Shown piece after piece: positions 8,015 through 16,910 of a DNA stretch of 64,000 nucleotides. Source of the stretch: M3007 sp046160625 (GTDB lineage: Bacteria > Bacteroidota > Bacteroidia > Chitinophagales > Saprospiraceae). The notes beneath the pieces were generated by a model. The model did no database searches, had not been told where the DNA came from, and was given only the letters and a program-made list of their open reading frames with translations. The stretch's first letter is position 1, and each line of letters starts with the position of its first letter. A program made the position numbers and the translations under genes. The stretch is taken from positions 3,513-67,512 of the forward strand of contig JBJXGZ010000120.1 of NCBI GenBank assembly GCA_046160625.1, given 5' to 3'.

Positions 8015-8089
8015 CGCCTTCAAAAATCTCTCATTTCCCTGCCAAAGTTTAAACGAAGGCGGGCCTCTCACCTCTCTCGCTCCCTCTTC

Positions 8090-10360
8090 ATGGACGTAAC
8101 CGTCGAAACTGCAAAAAGCCTCGGCCTCACTGCCGATGAATTTGAAAAGATCAAGCAACTTCTGAGCCGCGTACCCAACTTCACTGAGCTCAGTATTTTC
8201 TCCGTGATGTGGAGCGAGCACTGCTCGTACAAGAATTCCATCCTCCAACTCAAAACCCTTCCGCGCGATGGGAAACGCCTGCTCGTGGCCGCAGGGGAGG
8301 AAAACGCGGGCCTTGTGGACATCGGCGGCGGACTAGGCTGCGTGTTCAAAATCGAAAGCCACAACCACCCTTCTGCCATCGAGCCATACCAAGGTGCAGC
8401 AACGGGCGTGGGTGGCATTCACCGCGACATTTTCACGATGGGCGCGAGGCCTATTGCCGCGCTCAATTCGCTGCGATTCGGCACACCCGACACGCCACGT
8501 ATGAAAAACCTTATCCGGGGCGTGGTGAAGGGCATCGGGGATTATGGCAACTGTTTCGGAGTGCCAACAGTTGGTGGTGAGGTGTACTTCATGCCTTGCT
8601 ACAATCACGATATTTTGGTGAACGCCATGTCAGCGGGCATTGTGAAAGCGGGTGAAACCGTGAGCGCAACAGCAGGTGGTCCCGGGAATCCGGTTTTCAT
8701 CGTTGGTTCGGCAACTGGAAAAGACGGTATCCACGGCGCCACATTTGCTTCCGCCGATTTGGGCGAAGACTCGCACGAAGATTTGCCGGCAGTACAAGTG
8801 GGTGACCCGTTTCAGGAAAAATTGTTGTTGGAGGCTACATTAGAAGCCATAAAAACCGGGGCCATCGTCGGGATGCAAGATATGGGCGCTGCGGGCATCA
8901 CCTGTTCCACCTCCGAAATGAGCGCCAAGGCCGGATGCGGGATGCGCATTGACCTGAGCAAAGTCCCAACCCGCCAGGCCAACATGAAAGATTGGGAAAT
9001 CCTGCTTTCTGAAAGCCAGGAGCGGATGCTTATCGTGGTGAAACCCGGCAGAGAATCTGAAATTTTGACCGTTTTTGAAAAATGGGATTTAGACTGTGCC
9101 CAAATCGGCGTTACCATCGAAGGCGATATCCTGGAATATCATTACGAAGGGAAACTCGTGGCCAATGTCCCTGCTGACCCACTCGTACTAGGCGGTGGCG
9201 CACCTGTATATGTCCGCGAGCAAAAACGCCCGGATTATCTGGATGAAATTGAAAAATTCGATCTTTCACAAATCAAAATCCCCCCCTCCTTCGCCGAGGC
9301 TTCGGCGGGTAAAAAATCCCCAAATCCCCAAATCCCCAGCCTGAGAGATGCAGCGAGGAATCTTTGGAATTCACCCAATCTAGCCTCTAAAAACTGGATT
9401 ACCCAGCAATACGACTCCATGGTGCAAACCGCTACCATGACTACCAATCGCGTATCTGATGCAGCGGTGGTGTATGTGAAAGGAACAAAAAAAGCCCTTG
9501 TGCTCACTACCGATTGCAACTCCGCATACGTCTACGCCGATCCCCACAAAGGTGGTATGATAGCGGTTGCAGAAGCAGCGCGAAACATTGTGTGCGCAGG
9601 CGGCGAGCCCGTTGCGATTACCAATTGCCTGAACTTTGGCAACCCTTACAACCCGGAGGTTTATTATCAATTTGCAGAAGCCATTCGCGGTATGGGCGAT
9701 GCCTGCCGCAGGTTCGAGACCCCTGTGACGGGTGGTAACGTGAGTTTTTACAACCAATACACCAAGGGTGGCCAAACCGTACCGGTCTACCCCACCCCAA
9801 CCATCGGAATGTTGGGAATGCTCGACGATTACAAACAAATGATGACGCTCGATTTCAAGCGGGAGGGCGACGTCATTTACCTCATCGGTACGAGCCGCGA
9901 CGATCTTGGAAGCAGCGAATACCTGCGCGGAGTATTGGGTGTTGAGTACAGTCCTTGTCCGTATTTCGATCTCGAAGAGGAGTTTTCTATCCAACAAGTG
10001 GTCAAAAAAGCCATTGGTCGGAAACTCGTGGAATCTGCACACGACGTGAGCGATGGGGGCGTTTTTGCCAATCTTCTGGAAAGTGCAATGCCACGCGGAC
10101 TGGGATTTGAGGTGGTTTCCAAAGCAGGAATTCGCAAAGATGCCTGGCTTTTTGGAGAGGCACAAAGTCGGGTAGTTGTCAGCGTCGCGACTGAACAAGT
10201 TGCAGCGTTTGAACGTTTTTTACAGTCTGAACAAACTGCATTTGAAAAGATGGGCGAAGTGAAGGGCAATTCCTTTGTGGTGGATGGGGAGGATTGGGGC
10301 GCGGTGACGGATTGGAAACGGACTTATGACACGCGTCTTTCGCAAATTATGAACGATTAG
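8090..10360 (+). CDS. purL: Phosphoribosylformylglycinamidine synthase subunit PurL
   Basis: The 756-residue protein is the small, multi-subunit type of FGAM synthase, which converts FGAR to FGAM with ATP and ammonia from the PurQ glutaminase in purine synthesis. The ATP-grasping N-terminal half has WSEHCSYKNS, then ESHNHPSAIEPYQGAATGVG and RDIFTMGARPIA, followed by GMQDMGAAGITCSTSEM. The second AIRS half has CLNFGNPYNPEVYYQF and HDVSDGGVFANLLESAM. I start it at 8090 (MDVTVETAKSLG); the longer in-frame reading from 7949 crosses the predicted promoter. PurQ and PurS are not nearby. Odd feature: an in-frame repeat-derived peptide (IPPSFAEASAGKK and onward) sits at about residues 397-415, in the link between the two halves. 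Confidence 0.97.
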   Translation: MDVTVETAKSLGLTADEFEKIKQLLSRVPNFTELSIFSVMWSEHCSYKNSILQLKTLPRDGKRLLVAAGEENAGLVDIGGGLGCVFKIESHNHPSAIEPYQGAATGVGGIHRDIFTMGARPIAALNSLRFGTPDTPRMKNLIRGVVKGIGDYGNCFGVPTVGGEVYFMPCYNHDILVNAMSAGIVKAGETVSATAGGPGNPVFIVGSATGKDGIHGATFASADLGEDSHEDLPAVQVGDPFQEKLLLEATLEAIKTGAIVGMQDMGAAGITCSTSEMSAKAGCGMRIDLSKVPTRQANMKDWEILLSESQERMLIVVKPGRESEILTVFEKWDLDCAQIGVTIEGDILEYHYEGKLVANVPADPLVLGGGAPVYVREQKRPDYLDEIEKFDLSQIKIPPSFAEASAGKKSPNPQIPSLRDAARNLWNSPNLASKNWITQQYDSMVQTATMTTNRVSDAAVVYVKGTKKALVLTTDCNSAYVYADPHKGGMIAVAEAARNIVCAGGEPVAITNCLNFGNPYNPEVYYQFAEAIRGMGDACRRFETPVTGGNVSFYNQYTKGGQTVPVYPTPTIGMLGMLDDYKQMMTLDFKREGDVIYLIGTSRDDLGSSEYLRGVLGVEYSPCPYFDLEEEFSIQQVVKKAIGRKLVESAHDVSDGGVFANLLESAMPRGLGFEVVSKAGIRKDAWLFGEAQSRVVVSVATEQVAAFERFLQSEQTAFEKMGEVKGNSFVVDGEDWGAVTDWKRTYDTRLSQIMND
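9275..9335 (+). repeat. In-frame repeat insertion in purL
   Basis: The DNA holds a small hairpin (TCGCCGA-GGCT-TCGGCGG) followed by three tandem CCCCAAAT units. It encodes SFAEASAGKKSPNPQIPS. It lies in the linker between the two AIRS-type halves of PurL, where a length change is tolerable. The peptide is unlike PurL sequence and reads as a translated mobile repeat. Confidence 0.7.
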
Positions 10361-10391
10361 TGCGATCTTGTACTAAATAGACTCAGGTATT

Positions 10392-10470
10392 TAGCCACTA
10401 ATTTCACCAATTTACACTAATTAATAGAACAAGAAATCTCATTCGTGCAAATTTGTGTAATTCGTGGCTA
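10392..10470. repeat. Palindromic repeat of the agccacgaattacac type
   Basis: Arms 10392-10421 and 10441-10470 are inverted copies matching at about 25 of 30 positions. It lies between purL and the thioredoxin gene, both on the plus strand, and could fold in a shared transcript. Confidence 0.8.
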
Positions 10471-10509
10471 GTAAAAATAGCTTCGGTTTCTTTTCTTAAA
10501 TTTTTGAAC

Positions 10510-11574
10510 ATGAACAAGTTAAAATCTCTTTTTCTTCTTTTGCTCCCGGTTTTCGCAGTAATGATGGCTTGCGACAGCCAAGCAAACAGTCATTCTATTA
10601 AAGGCTCTATTTCCGGTGCCTCCAATCTCCAGGTTTCGCTTGATTTGATGCACTTTGACCGCTCCAATGTGAGCCTTGGTAAAGCTACTTGCAATGCGAA
10701 CGGAGCATTTGAAATCAAATCTGAAAAACCCTGGGAGGAGGGACTTTACCGCCTCAAAATAGGCGCGAAACAGATTTACTTTATCCTGGACGGCAAAGAA
10801 TCTGTAGTTGAAATCAAAGGCGACCTTGCCACCATTGACCGAATGGAGATGCAGGTTAAAGGTTCCGAGACGATGACCTGTTATGTTGGCATTGTAAAAG
10901 AATTGATTGCCAACCAATTGAAAACCCCTGAGGAGGCCAAAGCATTTATCGAGCGCGGCTGCACTCCGCTGATGAAGGCATTCCTCACAACCCAAATGTT
11001 TGGTCAAAATCCCACGCCGTTTATTGAGGACTTTAAAGCGAAAAGCCAAAGCCTAAATGATGCCATGCCAGGCTCGAAATATGCCAGGGATTTTGCCAAT
11101 ATTGCCGTCGGGCTTGAGTCTCAACAAACGCAGCAACAACCAGGCGAAACCATCACTGTTGGTATGCCAGCACCCGATATCAGTCTGCCTGACCCTACGG
11201 GAAAAGTTCGCTCACTTTCCTCTCTTAAAGGCAAAGTGGTGCTCCTCGATTTCTGGGCTTCCTGGTGCGGCCCTTGCCGCAAAGCCAATCCTCATGTGGT
11301 GGAAGTGTACAACAAGTACAAAGACAAAGGTTTTGATGTATTCAGCGTCTCGCTCGATAGGCCGGACGGTAAACAAAAATGGGAAGACGCCATCAAACAG
11401 GACGGTCTTGTTTGGGGCAACCATGTCAGCGATCTCAAGTTTTGGGATTGCGCACCTGCGGGTGTTTACGGTGTGCGTTCTATTCCTAAAACTTTCCTCA
11501 TTGGAAAAGACGGCAAAATTGTGGCCGTCAATCCGCGCGATAATCTAGAAGCGGAGCTGCTTAAGGTGCTGTAG
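10510..11574 (+). CDS. TlpA-like thiol-disulfide oxidoreductase lipoprotein with DUF4369
   Basis: About 354 residues. The signal sequence ends in a lipobox (FAVMMAC), so it is probably lipid-anchored in the cell envelope. Residues about 30-130 are a DUF4369-like beta domain (HSIKGSISGASNLQVSLDL...FILDGKESVVEIKG). The C-terminal part, from about residue 215, is a thioredoxin fold of the AhpC/TlpA type with the redox motif FWASWCGPCRKANP and the cis-Pro region SIPKTFLI. This is a common Bacteroidota periplasmic reductase design, probably for reduction of protein disulfides or cytochrome assembly. The start at 10510 gives a proper signal peptide; the longer reading from 10453 does not. Confidence 0.92.
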   Translation: MNKLKSLFLLLLPVFAVMMACDSQANSHSIKGSISGASNLQVSLDLMHFDRSNVSLGKATCNANGAFEIKSEKPWEEGLYRLKIGAKQIYFILDGKESVVEIKGDLATIDRMEMQVKGSETMTCYVGIVKELIANQLKTPEEAKAFIERGCTPLMKAFLTTQMFGQNPTPFIEDFKAKSQSLNDAMPGSKYARDFANIAVGLESQQTQQQPGETITVGMPAPDISLPDPTGKVRSLSSLKGKVVLLDFWASWCGPCRKANPHVVEVYNKYKDKGFDVFSVSLDRPDGKQKWEDAIKQDGLVWGNHVSDLKFWDCAPAGVYGVRSIPKTFLIGKDGKIVAVNPRDNLEAELLKVL

Positions 11575-11615
11575 TTGGGTGATTGGTGAATTTGTGTCGT
11601 TGACATAATCATGTG

Positions 11616-11712
11616 GGCCACGGATGGCACGGATAAGACACGGATTGCACGGATTTTTGTTCATAGAGGGAAAATCCGTGCAATCCGTGTCTTATCCGTG
11701 CCATCCGTGGCC
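11616..11712. repeat. Perfect 42-bp inverted repeat (cacggatggcacggat type)
   Basis: Arms 11616-11657 and 11671-11712 are exact reverse complements over 42 bases with a 13-base loop. Each arm contains four CACGGAT units. It lies between the thioredoxin and MOSC genes, both on the plus strand. Such a long perfect stem would strongly fold in RNA and could terminate or separate the two transcripts. Confidence 0.95.
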
Positions 11713-11782
11713 TACACGATTAATTCAACCAAAGGGATATTTTCATCCTTACGCTGGTCGAGAAAAATGACGAAATGATCTA

Positions 11783-12598
11783 ATGACATCCGCTCCAATC
11801 CTTTCCGAAATCTGGATTTACCCCATCAAATCACTGGGCGGCATCGCGTTAGAGGAAGCCGTGGCAGAAGTGCGCGGGCTACGCTATGACCGACGTTGGA
11901 TGCTGGTAGACGACACGGGGCGTTTTGTCACACAAAGAGAAATCCCAAGTATGGCGTTGCTTGGAACAGCCATTGAGTCGCCATATCTGAACGTATTTTG
12001 GAAAAAAAAGCCTTCTGAATACGTACACATCCCCCTAGAAATCGAAGCGTCCGAATTCCCCAAACTTCGGGTACAAATATGGGGCGACCATTGCCACGCC
12101 CGGGTTTTATCCAATGAGATAAACCAATGGTTCTCAGAACATTTAGGACAAAACTTGCGCCTTGTATATATGCCTGATACCACGCGTCGACGTGCCGATG
12201 GCCGATACGCGCCTGCAGGACAACATGTCAGTTTCGCCGATGGCTTCCCCTACCTGATTATCGGACAATCCTCGCTCGACGATCTTAATACCCGCCTTGC
12301 CCAACCCCTGCCAATGAACCGCTTCCGGCCCAACTTCGTATTTACTGGTGGACAACCTTTCGAGGAAGATACTTGGGAACAATTTTCCATCGATCTTCAG
12401 CCGTTCCAGGGTGTGAAACCCTGCGCTCGATGTATAATCCCCACCACCAACCAAGATACCGCCACCCGAGCCGCTGAGCCATTAAAAACCCTGGCAACAT
12501 TTCGGAAATTTGACAACAGAATCCTTTTTGGGCAAAATGTGGTGTGGTTGGGAAAGGACGAATCTCTGGTTCGGGTGGGGGATTTAATACGACTTTGA
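11783..12598 (+). CDS. MOSC domain-containing protein
   Basis: The 271-residue protein starts with a MOSC N-terminal beta-barrel domain (LSEIWIYPIKSLGGIALEEA, GLRYDRRWMLVD) and continues with a MOSC domain holding RFRPNFVFTGGQPFEEDTW and the conserved Cys region KPCARCIIPTTNQDT. MOSC proteins such as YcbX and mARC bind the molybdenum cofactor and reduce N-hydroxylated compounds. The conserved Cys in the KPCxRC motif is consistent with a metal ligand. It stands alone; redox partners are not adjacent. Electron donors and true substrates are unknown. Confidence 0.9.
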   Translation: MTSAPILSEIWIYPIKSLGGIALEEAVAEVRGLRYDRRWMLVDDTGRFVTQREIPSMALLGTAIESPYLNVFWKKKPSEYVHIPLEIEASEFPKLRVQIWGDHCHARVLSNEINQWFSEHLGQNLRLVYMPDTTRRRADGRYAPAGQHVSFADGFPYLIIGQSSLDDLNTRLAQPLPMNRFRPNFVFTGGQPFEEDTWEQFSIDLQPFQGVKPCARCIIPTTNQDTATRAAEPLKTLATFRKFDNRILFGQNVVWLGKDESLVRVGDLIRL

Positions 12599-12644
12599 GT
12601 GTAAGAGTTGCAGAATTTTCTTGATTGAAGATTGACGAATACAT

Positions 12645-12756
12645 GATTTAAGATTGTTGAAGTAGAGGTTTGATTTTCGATTGCCGATGTTCCGCACAAT
12701 CATCTATCATAATTTCACCAATAGCCCATCACTTCAACAATCATCATTCATAAATC
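12645..12756. repeat. Imperfect inverted repeat (gattgttgaagt)
   Basis: A perfect 12-base arm pair at 12652-12663 and 12731-12742, extended outward by GATTTA/TAAATC, surrounds about 70 bases. It lies between two convergent genes. The stretch 12599-12793 holds nothing else I can recognise. Confidence 0.6.
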
Positions 12757-12793
12757 AAAAAAGCCGCTTGATTTTCCTAGTTTTTAATTTTAA

Positions 12794-13363
12794 TTATTCA
12801 TGCCTATGCCCAGGGCCCAAGCCCTCAATGATTGAATCAATTTGATATTCTTCGATTGGAATAAAACCAAGATCATACTTATCTATATTTTTCAATGAAT
12901 CAATATAAATCGGATAAATACTGTATTTCCCAGTACCATGTGGCGACATGGGAAATGCAACCAGTGAGTCTTTAAACCTATTCAAAAAATATTCATTCGG
13001 GTGAATGTAAACTGGCAATTTCTTCACAGTTTGATTTGTTGAATCAATAAAATAAAACTGAATGTCATTTTCATTGGATTGGATTACTCCCCAATTTGTC
13101 TCAAATTTGGTGAATAGAATTCCATTTTTGGGGATTTCATATATTCGGTATCCATTATTTTGTTTTTTGGAGGCATGTTTTTGATTATAGATTACGAAAA
13201 CCCATCCCACATATCCATCTGGGACATAAAACATTTCAGGATTATAATTTTGGCTACAGGAAACAGCAAATAACATAATAACCGATAAACTAATTACCCA
13301 GGTATTCGCCTTGGAAAGACTGTGAAGCGTAATAACCTGTAGCACTTTTTGATAAATTTTCAT
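12794..13363 (-). CDS. Putative lipoprotein resembling DUF6843
   Basis: The 189-residue protein has an N-terminal hydrophobic stretch ending in a lipobox-like FAVSC at about residues 32-36. The mature part begins with a pattern typical of DUF6843 proteins: FYVPDGYVGWVFVIYNQ, followed by YRIYEIPKNGILFTKF. The C-terminus ends in a short His-rich tail (GPGHRHE). The function of this family is unknown; an envelope location is inferred from the lipobox. Base composition is AT-rich compared with neighbours, which may point to recent gain. Confidence 0.65.
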   Translation of the reverse strand: MKIYQKVLQVITLHSLSKANTWVISLSVIMLFAVSCSQNYNPEMFYVPDGYVGWVFVIYNQKHASKKQNNGYRIYEIPKNGILFTKFETNWGVIQSNENDIQFYFIDSTNQTVKKLPVYIHPNEYFLNRFKDSLVAFPMSPHGTGKYSIYPIYIDSLKNIDKYDLGFIPIEEYQIDSIIEGLGPGHRHE

Positions 13364-13392
13364 TATTCCAAGTTGTGATAATTGTGGCCCAC

Positions 13393-14127
13393 TCAGCCAG
13401 CCAGATAAAAATCCCTCGTCAAATCCCGAAATTCAGAGGAATGACTGTTGACTGATATTCCATCGTACACACAAATTTCCGAACCCTGCAAGTCGTAGGG
13501 GCTTTTTTCAAACTGCAAGAGCAAACGCTCTACGGGTTTTCCAGGTCGGCTGCGCACTTCGGCTATCCGGGTCCAGTAAAGGCCTTGTGGGACAGCCAGT
13601 TCACAAAAAAGGCGGCCTTCTCGTTCGGGCAGGATGACACAAAATTTACCCTTGGCCGTGAGCAATTGGGAAGCACAGGCCAGCAAATCTCCCGGAGAAA
13701 GTGTAGCAGTGTGTCTGCCGAGACTCCGCGCTTGGTCGGGCGAAGTAGTGCGCTCAGAAAAAAAAGGGGGATTGCTTACGATCAAATCATAATGATCCGC
13801 AATGGTTTGGGCAAATTCTTGAATAGAACCAGCCCAAATTTCCAGACGCTCCACCCATGGGCTGGCGGCAAAATTATCGCGTGCAAGCTCCGCAGAAGGC
13901 GGGTGAATTTCGATCCCTAAACCATCCCAATTATGTGCGCCAGAAAGTCGCTGCGCAATCATCAGAGCCACCACTCCTGTGCCCGTACCAATATCTAAAA
14001 AACGCCTTGACCCCTGCACATCAGCCCAGGCGCCCAGCAGCACGGCATCGGTGCCAACGGGTTGCGCGGCGCCATCTTGCGCTACGCTAAATTTTTTGAA
14101 ACGGAATACTGGCAATGGCATGATCAC
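13393..14127 (-). CDS. trmN6: tRNA1(Val) (adenine(37)-N6)-methyltransferase
   Basis: A 244-residue class I methyltransferase. It has the N-terminal FRFKKFSVAQD strand, the PVGTDAVLLGAW motif typical of the YfiC/TrmN6 group, SAM motif I FLDIGTGTGVVALMIAQR and the N6-adenine catalytic motif NPPF (DLIVSNPPFFSE). The family methylates A37 of tRNA-Val. Start is at 14127 or two codons later at 14121 (MPLPVF); either way its 5' end overlaps the end of the upstream phospholipase D-like gene by 35-41 bases, so translation of the two is probably coupled. Confidence 0.92.
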   Translation of the reverse strand: MIMPLPVFRFKKFSVAQDGAAQPVGTDAVLLGAWADVQGSRRFLDIGTGTGVVALMIAQRLSGAHNWDGLGIEIHPPSAELARDNFAASPWVERLEIWAGSIQEFAQTIADHYDLIVSNPPFFSERTTSPDQARSLGRHTATLSPGDLLACASQLLTAKGKFCVILPEREGRLFCELAVPQGLYWTRIAEVRSRPGKPVERLLLQFEKSPYDLQGSEICVYDGISVNSHSSEFRDLTRDFYLAG

Positions 14128-16261
14128 TGACGAAAGTGAGAAAATATTGGCCAGGTTTTAAGCCTGCTATTGCTATGTTAAGGCTTGACTGCGTTTCAGT
14201 GCCCCTATTTTCAGAAAGCAAGACTTGTCCAAGCGAGTTTTTTATCCAAAAAACACCCTCCTCATCGGGCAATCCACGCAATACGAGAAAGTCGGAAGCG
14301 GGGTTTGGAAAGATCGACAGTCCGCTGCCATGATGGCTAAAAACACTGGACGGGAATTCGCCCCAACGTTTTTCAAACTCTGCCTTGAACAAGGTAGCAA
14401 TCACAGGATGGTGTAAAACAAGCGTATTCTCGTCATTAGTAGTCTCTGCAGCTGTAGACCAATTGTGTGATCCTGTAACAACCGTGGGATCAGAAGTCCA
14501 CTCGTTTGCATCTACTACACTGTATTTATGGTGGAATTCGCCCGTCAGGTTATGGTGGCGAACATTCACGCCATTATTGAGCAGATGCGCATATTCTGCG
14601 CCACTGTCGTTTATATTTTCCATGATACCACGGACTGGGACGCCTGTGTCGTGGATGTCTACAAGCGCGTTGCCTAATTCATTTTTGGTAAAAGAAAACA
14701 AGGCAAAGAGTGCCTCACTTTGGGCGCTTCGGAGCACGGCTTCTATACGGCTGGTCGTTTGGTCGGAAGGAGAAAAATAAGATTCCACCGGATATCCTCC
14801 GATGATAAATCGGTGGGGCGTGTTGTCGAGTTTCACTGGTCCAAAACGGCTTTCAAGTAAATTTGGCTGGAGGCCGTCGCTGCCCCACATTTCTTCAAAT
14901 TCAATTTCATAAGCCCGCGCAAGCGATTGATCCTGAATGAATAAGGTGTTGTTGAAGTCAGTAACAATATTCTGATTGGTCCAATTCAATGAGCCACTCA
15001 TCACCCATGCTTTATCTGGAATGTCGGCGTCAATCACCATAAACTTGTTGTGCATAATGGCAAGATCATTACCATAAAGAAGCGGAAAAGGAGGTGCGGG
15101 ATCAAGTGCGGGATTGCTGGCTGCGATAGCCGCAATGTAACGAACCTGCACTCCACGGGCGTGTGCTGCTTTGACAGCATTAGTGATGTCGCTTCGGTTG
15201 TTGTTGTAAATCGCCAAATCGAGCGTTTGCTGGGCGCCGTCAATTCGGGCAATGGTCTCTTCCAGCACTTCCCCATAGCTTGTTCCGTTTGGAATATAGC
15301 CGTTGGCGAAAGCAAGGTCAATGCTGTGGTTAAAGTAGGTTTTGATCTCTCCAGAGGAGAGCGACTGAGTAGCAAAAGGTATTGGTTCGGAAAGAATGGT
15401 CTGGCCATTGTGCCGGGCTTCAATTTGAACCCAGTAGATTGTTCCGGGTATGAGATTGGTTATAAGGTAACTGTGATCCGCGGTGTAGCCTGGTACTGGC
15501 AGATCATTGTTGGGCGTAGCGTTGGTACCGACTCGAAGTGTGCAATTGGAAGGCAAGCTGGTTTCCCAAGTGAGTTGAAAGCCAGTGGTGCCGATGTCGG
15601 ATTGTTCCAGTTTTTGCGGAAAATAGAAGCATGTTTCGGACACAAAATCGTCTCCGTTTCTAGGCAATAGCTGGTAATCGTCGTACTCGGAAAGGATAGC
15701 CCTGAGCCTTATGGGGCCAGATGGAATGCCATTTCCAACGATCGGATGAGCGCTGTTCAGGTATATTTTAGCGGTTGCCCCTTCGGAATCCGAAATGCCA
15801 AAAGAGCCGCCATTGTTGAATGTTCCACCCGCGCTTCCAAATGAAATACATTCAAATTCAACGAGTTGGCTCTCAAGATTGTCAGAAATCTGCGAAAGCG
15901 TAATAGACTTTGGGCTTGGCAAAGTGTTGCCTGTTGAAATAATATTGAAGGATGTGATAGGGGTGATTTCTAACAAGCCATGATAAGATACCATCGTTCC
16001 TGTTACTTCAATGCTATCGCCCGGGAACACCGTTCCGTCAAACCCTGCTACAGAACCTGTTCCCGGAAACGCTGCAATCCCGCCTGTACCATCTTGCAGA
16101 TAGCGAACTTTACCCAATTCGGAACCGTTGGTTACGATGCCACGCACCGTAACTGTGTTGCCCAAAGGTTGAGCGCGTGCGTCGGCTATGGTTTGGGCGA
16201 AAAACGTATGTTGTAAAAAGGCAAGTAGTAGGATTAAAATGAATAGCCTGTTGAAAATCAT
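14087..16261 (-). CDS. Secreted phospholipase D-fold protein (probable nuclease) with T9SS type A tail
   Basis: About 724 residues. A signal peptide (MIFNRLFILILLLAFLQHTFFAQ) is followed by an OB-fold region at about residues 25-200 (TVTVRGIVTNG, GDSIEVTGTMV), like those on extracellular nucleases. A fibronectin type III-like domain follows at about 210-310. Two phospholipase D-type half sites come next: HNKFMVIDAD with GSLNW near residue 404 and HHKYSVVDAN with GSHNWS near residue 577, each with the HxKxxxxD core. The C-terminal 75 residues are a T9SS type A sorting domain (SIFPNPASDFLVLRG). Established knowledge makes this fold either a nuclease or a phospholipase; the OB fold favours a secreted nuclease. 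I chose the ATG at 16261 over 16300 because it gives a standard signal peptide. Confidence 0.85.
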   Translation of the reverse strand: MIFNRLFILILLLAFLQHTFFAQTIADARAQPLGNTVTVRGIVTNGSELGKVRYLQDGTGGIAAFPGTGSVAGFDGTVFPGDSIEVTGTMVSYHGLLEITPITSFNIISTGNTLPSPKSITLSQISDNLESQLVEFECISFGSAGGTFNNGGSFGISDSEGATAKIYLNSAHPIVGNGIPSGPIRLRAILSEYDDYQLLPRNGDDFVSETCFYFPQKLEQSDIGTTGFQLTWETSLPSNCTLRVGTNATPNNDLPVPGYTADHSYLITNLIPGTIYWVQIEARHNGQTILSEPIPFATQSLSSGEIKTYFNHSIDLAFANGYIPNGTSYGEVLEETIARIDGAQQTLDLAIYNNNRSDITNAVKAAHARGVQVRYIAAIAASNPALDPAPPFPLLYGNDLAIMHNKFMVIDADIPDKAWVMSGSLNWTNQNIVTDFNNTLFIQDQSLARAYEIEFEEMWGSDGLQPNLLESRFGPVKLDNTPHRFIIGGYPVESYFSPSDQTTSRIEAVLRSAQSEALFALFSFTKNELGNALVDIHDTGVPVRGIMENINDSGAEYAHLLNNGVNVRHHNLTGEFHHKYSVVDANEWTSDPTVVTGSHNWSTAAETTNDENTLVLHHPVIATLFKAEFEKRWGEFPSSVFSHHGSGLSIFPNPASDFLVLRGLPDEEGVFWIKNSLGQVLLSENRGTETQSSLNIAIAGLKPGQYFLTFVSDHAIASIPFQKI

Positions 16262-16349
16262 TGCTTTTGCATTGAGCCGGGCTGTTGGGGTTTCCATCAT
16301 TTCTCACCACTGAGTGAAATGCAAGGGCGAAGTTCCTCATTTTTGCGCC

Positions 16350-16880
16350 ATGGAAAAAATTAGCATGGAAAACCTGGGCAGGATGTCCGTAACTGACTTT
16401 AAAACCCGCGCAAAACTCCCGCTCGTGCTGGTGCTCGACAGCGTGCGCTCCGGCCTCAACGTCGGCTCCATATTTCGAACTGCCGATGCCTTTGCCTTAG
16501 AACGGATGCTGCTCTGTGGCATCACCGCCCAACCGCCCCATCGTGAGATATTGAAGACTGCCCTCGGCAGCACAGATTCGGTGAATTGGGAGTATTTCCC
16601 TCATGCGACCGATGCCGTTCGAGCCTTGAAAAATGAGGGCTACGAAGTTTTCGCCATTGAACAGACGAGTCAAAAAATATGGTTGCAGGATTTCTCCCCT
16701 CAAAAAGGGAAACAATATGCTTTCGTATTGGGAAACGAGGTTGAAGGTGTTGATAATGAAACGCTTGCCTTGTGCGACGGAGCATTGGAGATACCGCAAT
16801 TTGGCACAAAGCATTCGCTGAATGTAGCCGTGGCGGCGGGTATTGTGGTGTGGGAGTTTGTGCGAGCGATGAGGGAATAA
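16350..16880 (+). CDS. SpoU/TrmH family RNA 2'-O-methyltransferase
   Basis: About 176 residues of the SPOUT class with its trefoil-knot C-terminus. Motif 1 is LDSVRSGLNVGSIFRTADAF, with the conserved Asn and Arg. Motif 2 is FVLGNEVEGVD and motif 3 is EIPQFGTKHSLNVAVAAGI. These enzymes methylate the 2'-OH of a tRNA or rRNA ribose; the target base cannot be told. It lacks the extra N-terminal RNA-binding domain of RlmB. I chose MEKISMEN at 16350; the in-frame ATG at 16314 is possible. It is divergent from the phospholipase D-like gene, only about 90 bases apart. Confidence 0.88.
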   Translation: MEKISMENLGRMSVTDFKTRAKLPLVLVLDSVRSGLNVGSIFRTADAFALERMLLCGITAQPPHREILKTALGSTDSVNWEYFPHATDAVRALKNEGYEVFAIEQTSQKIWLQDFSPQKGKQYAFVLGNEVEGVDNETLALCDGALEIPQFGTKHSLNVAVAAGIVVWEFVRAMRE

Positions 16881-16902
16881 GGGCATCGTTAAAAGCTTGC
16901 AT

Positions 16903-16910
16903 TACCTTTG
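16903..16910 (+). promoter_or_regulatory. Predicted -7 element (TACCTTTG) of the ECF sigma operon
   Basis: An exact TAnnTTTG match about 92 bases before the sigma factor start codon. No matching -33 was found. Confidence 0.5.

Noticed and set aside
7798..8052. 84-residue plus-strand frame before purL
   Set aside because: It runs straight through a terminator hairpin and the purL -7 element and has no recognisable features.
8000..8089. Purine riboswitch before purL
   Set aside because: The three-way junction core and loop sequences of purine riboswitches are not seen in the short leader.
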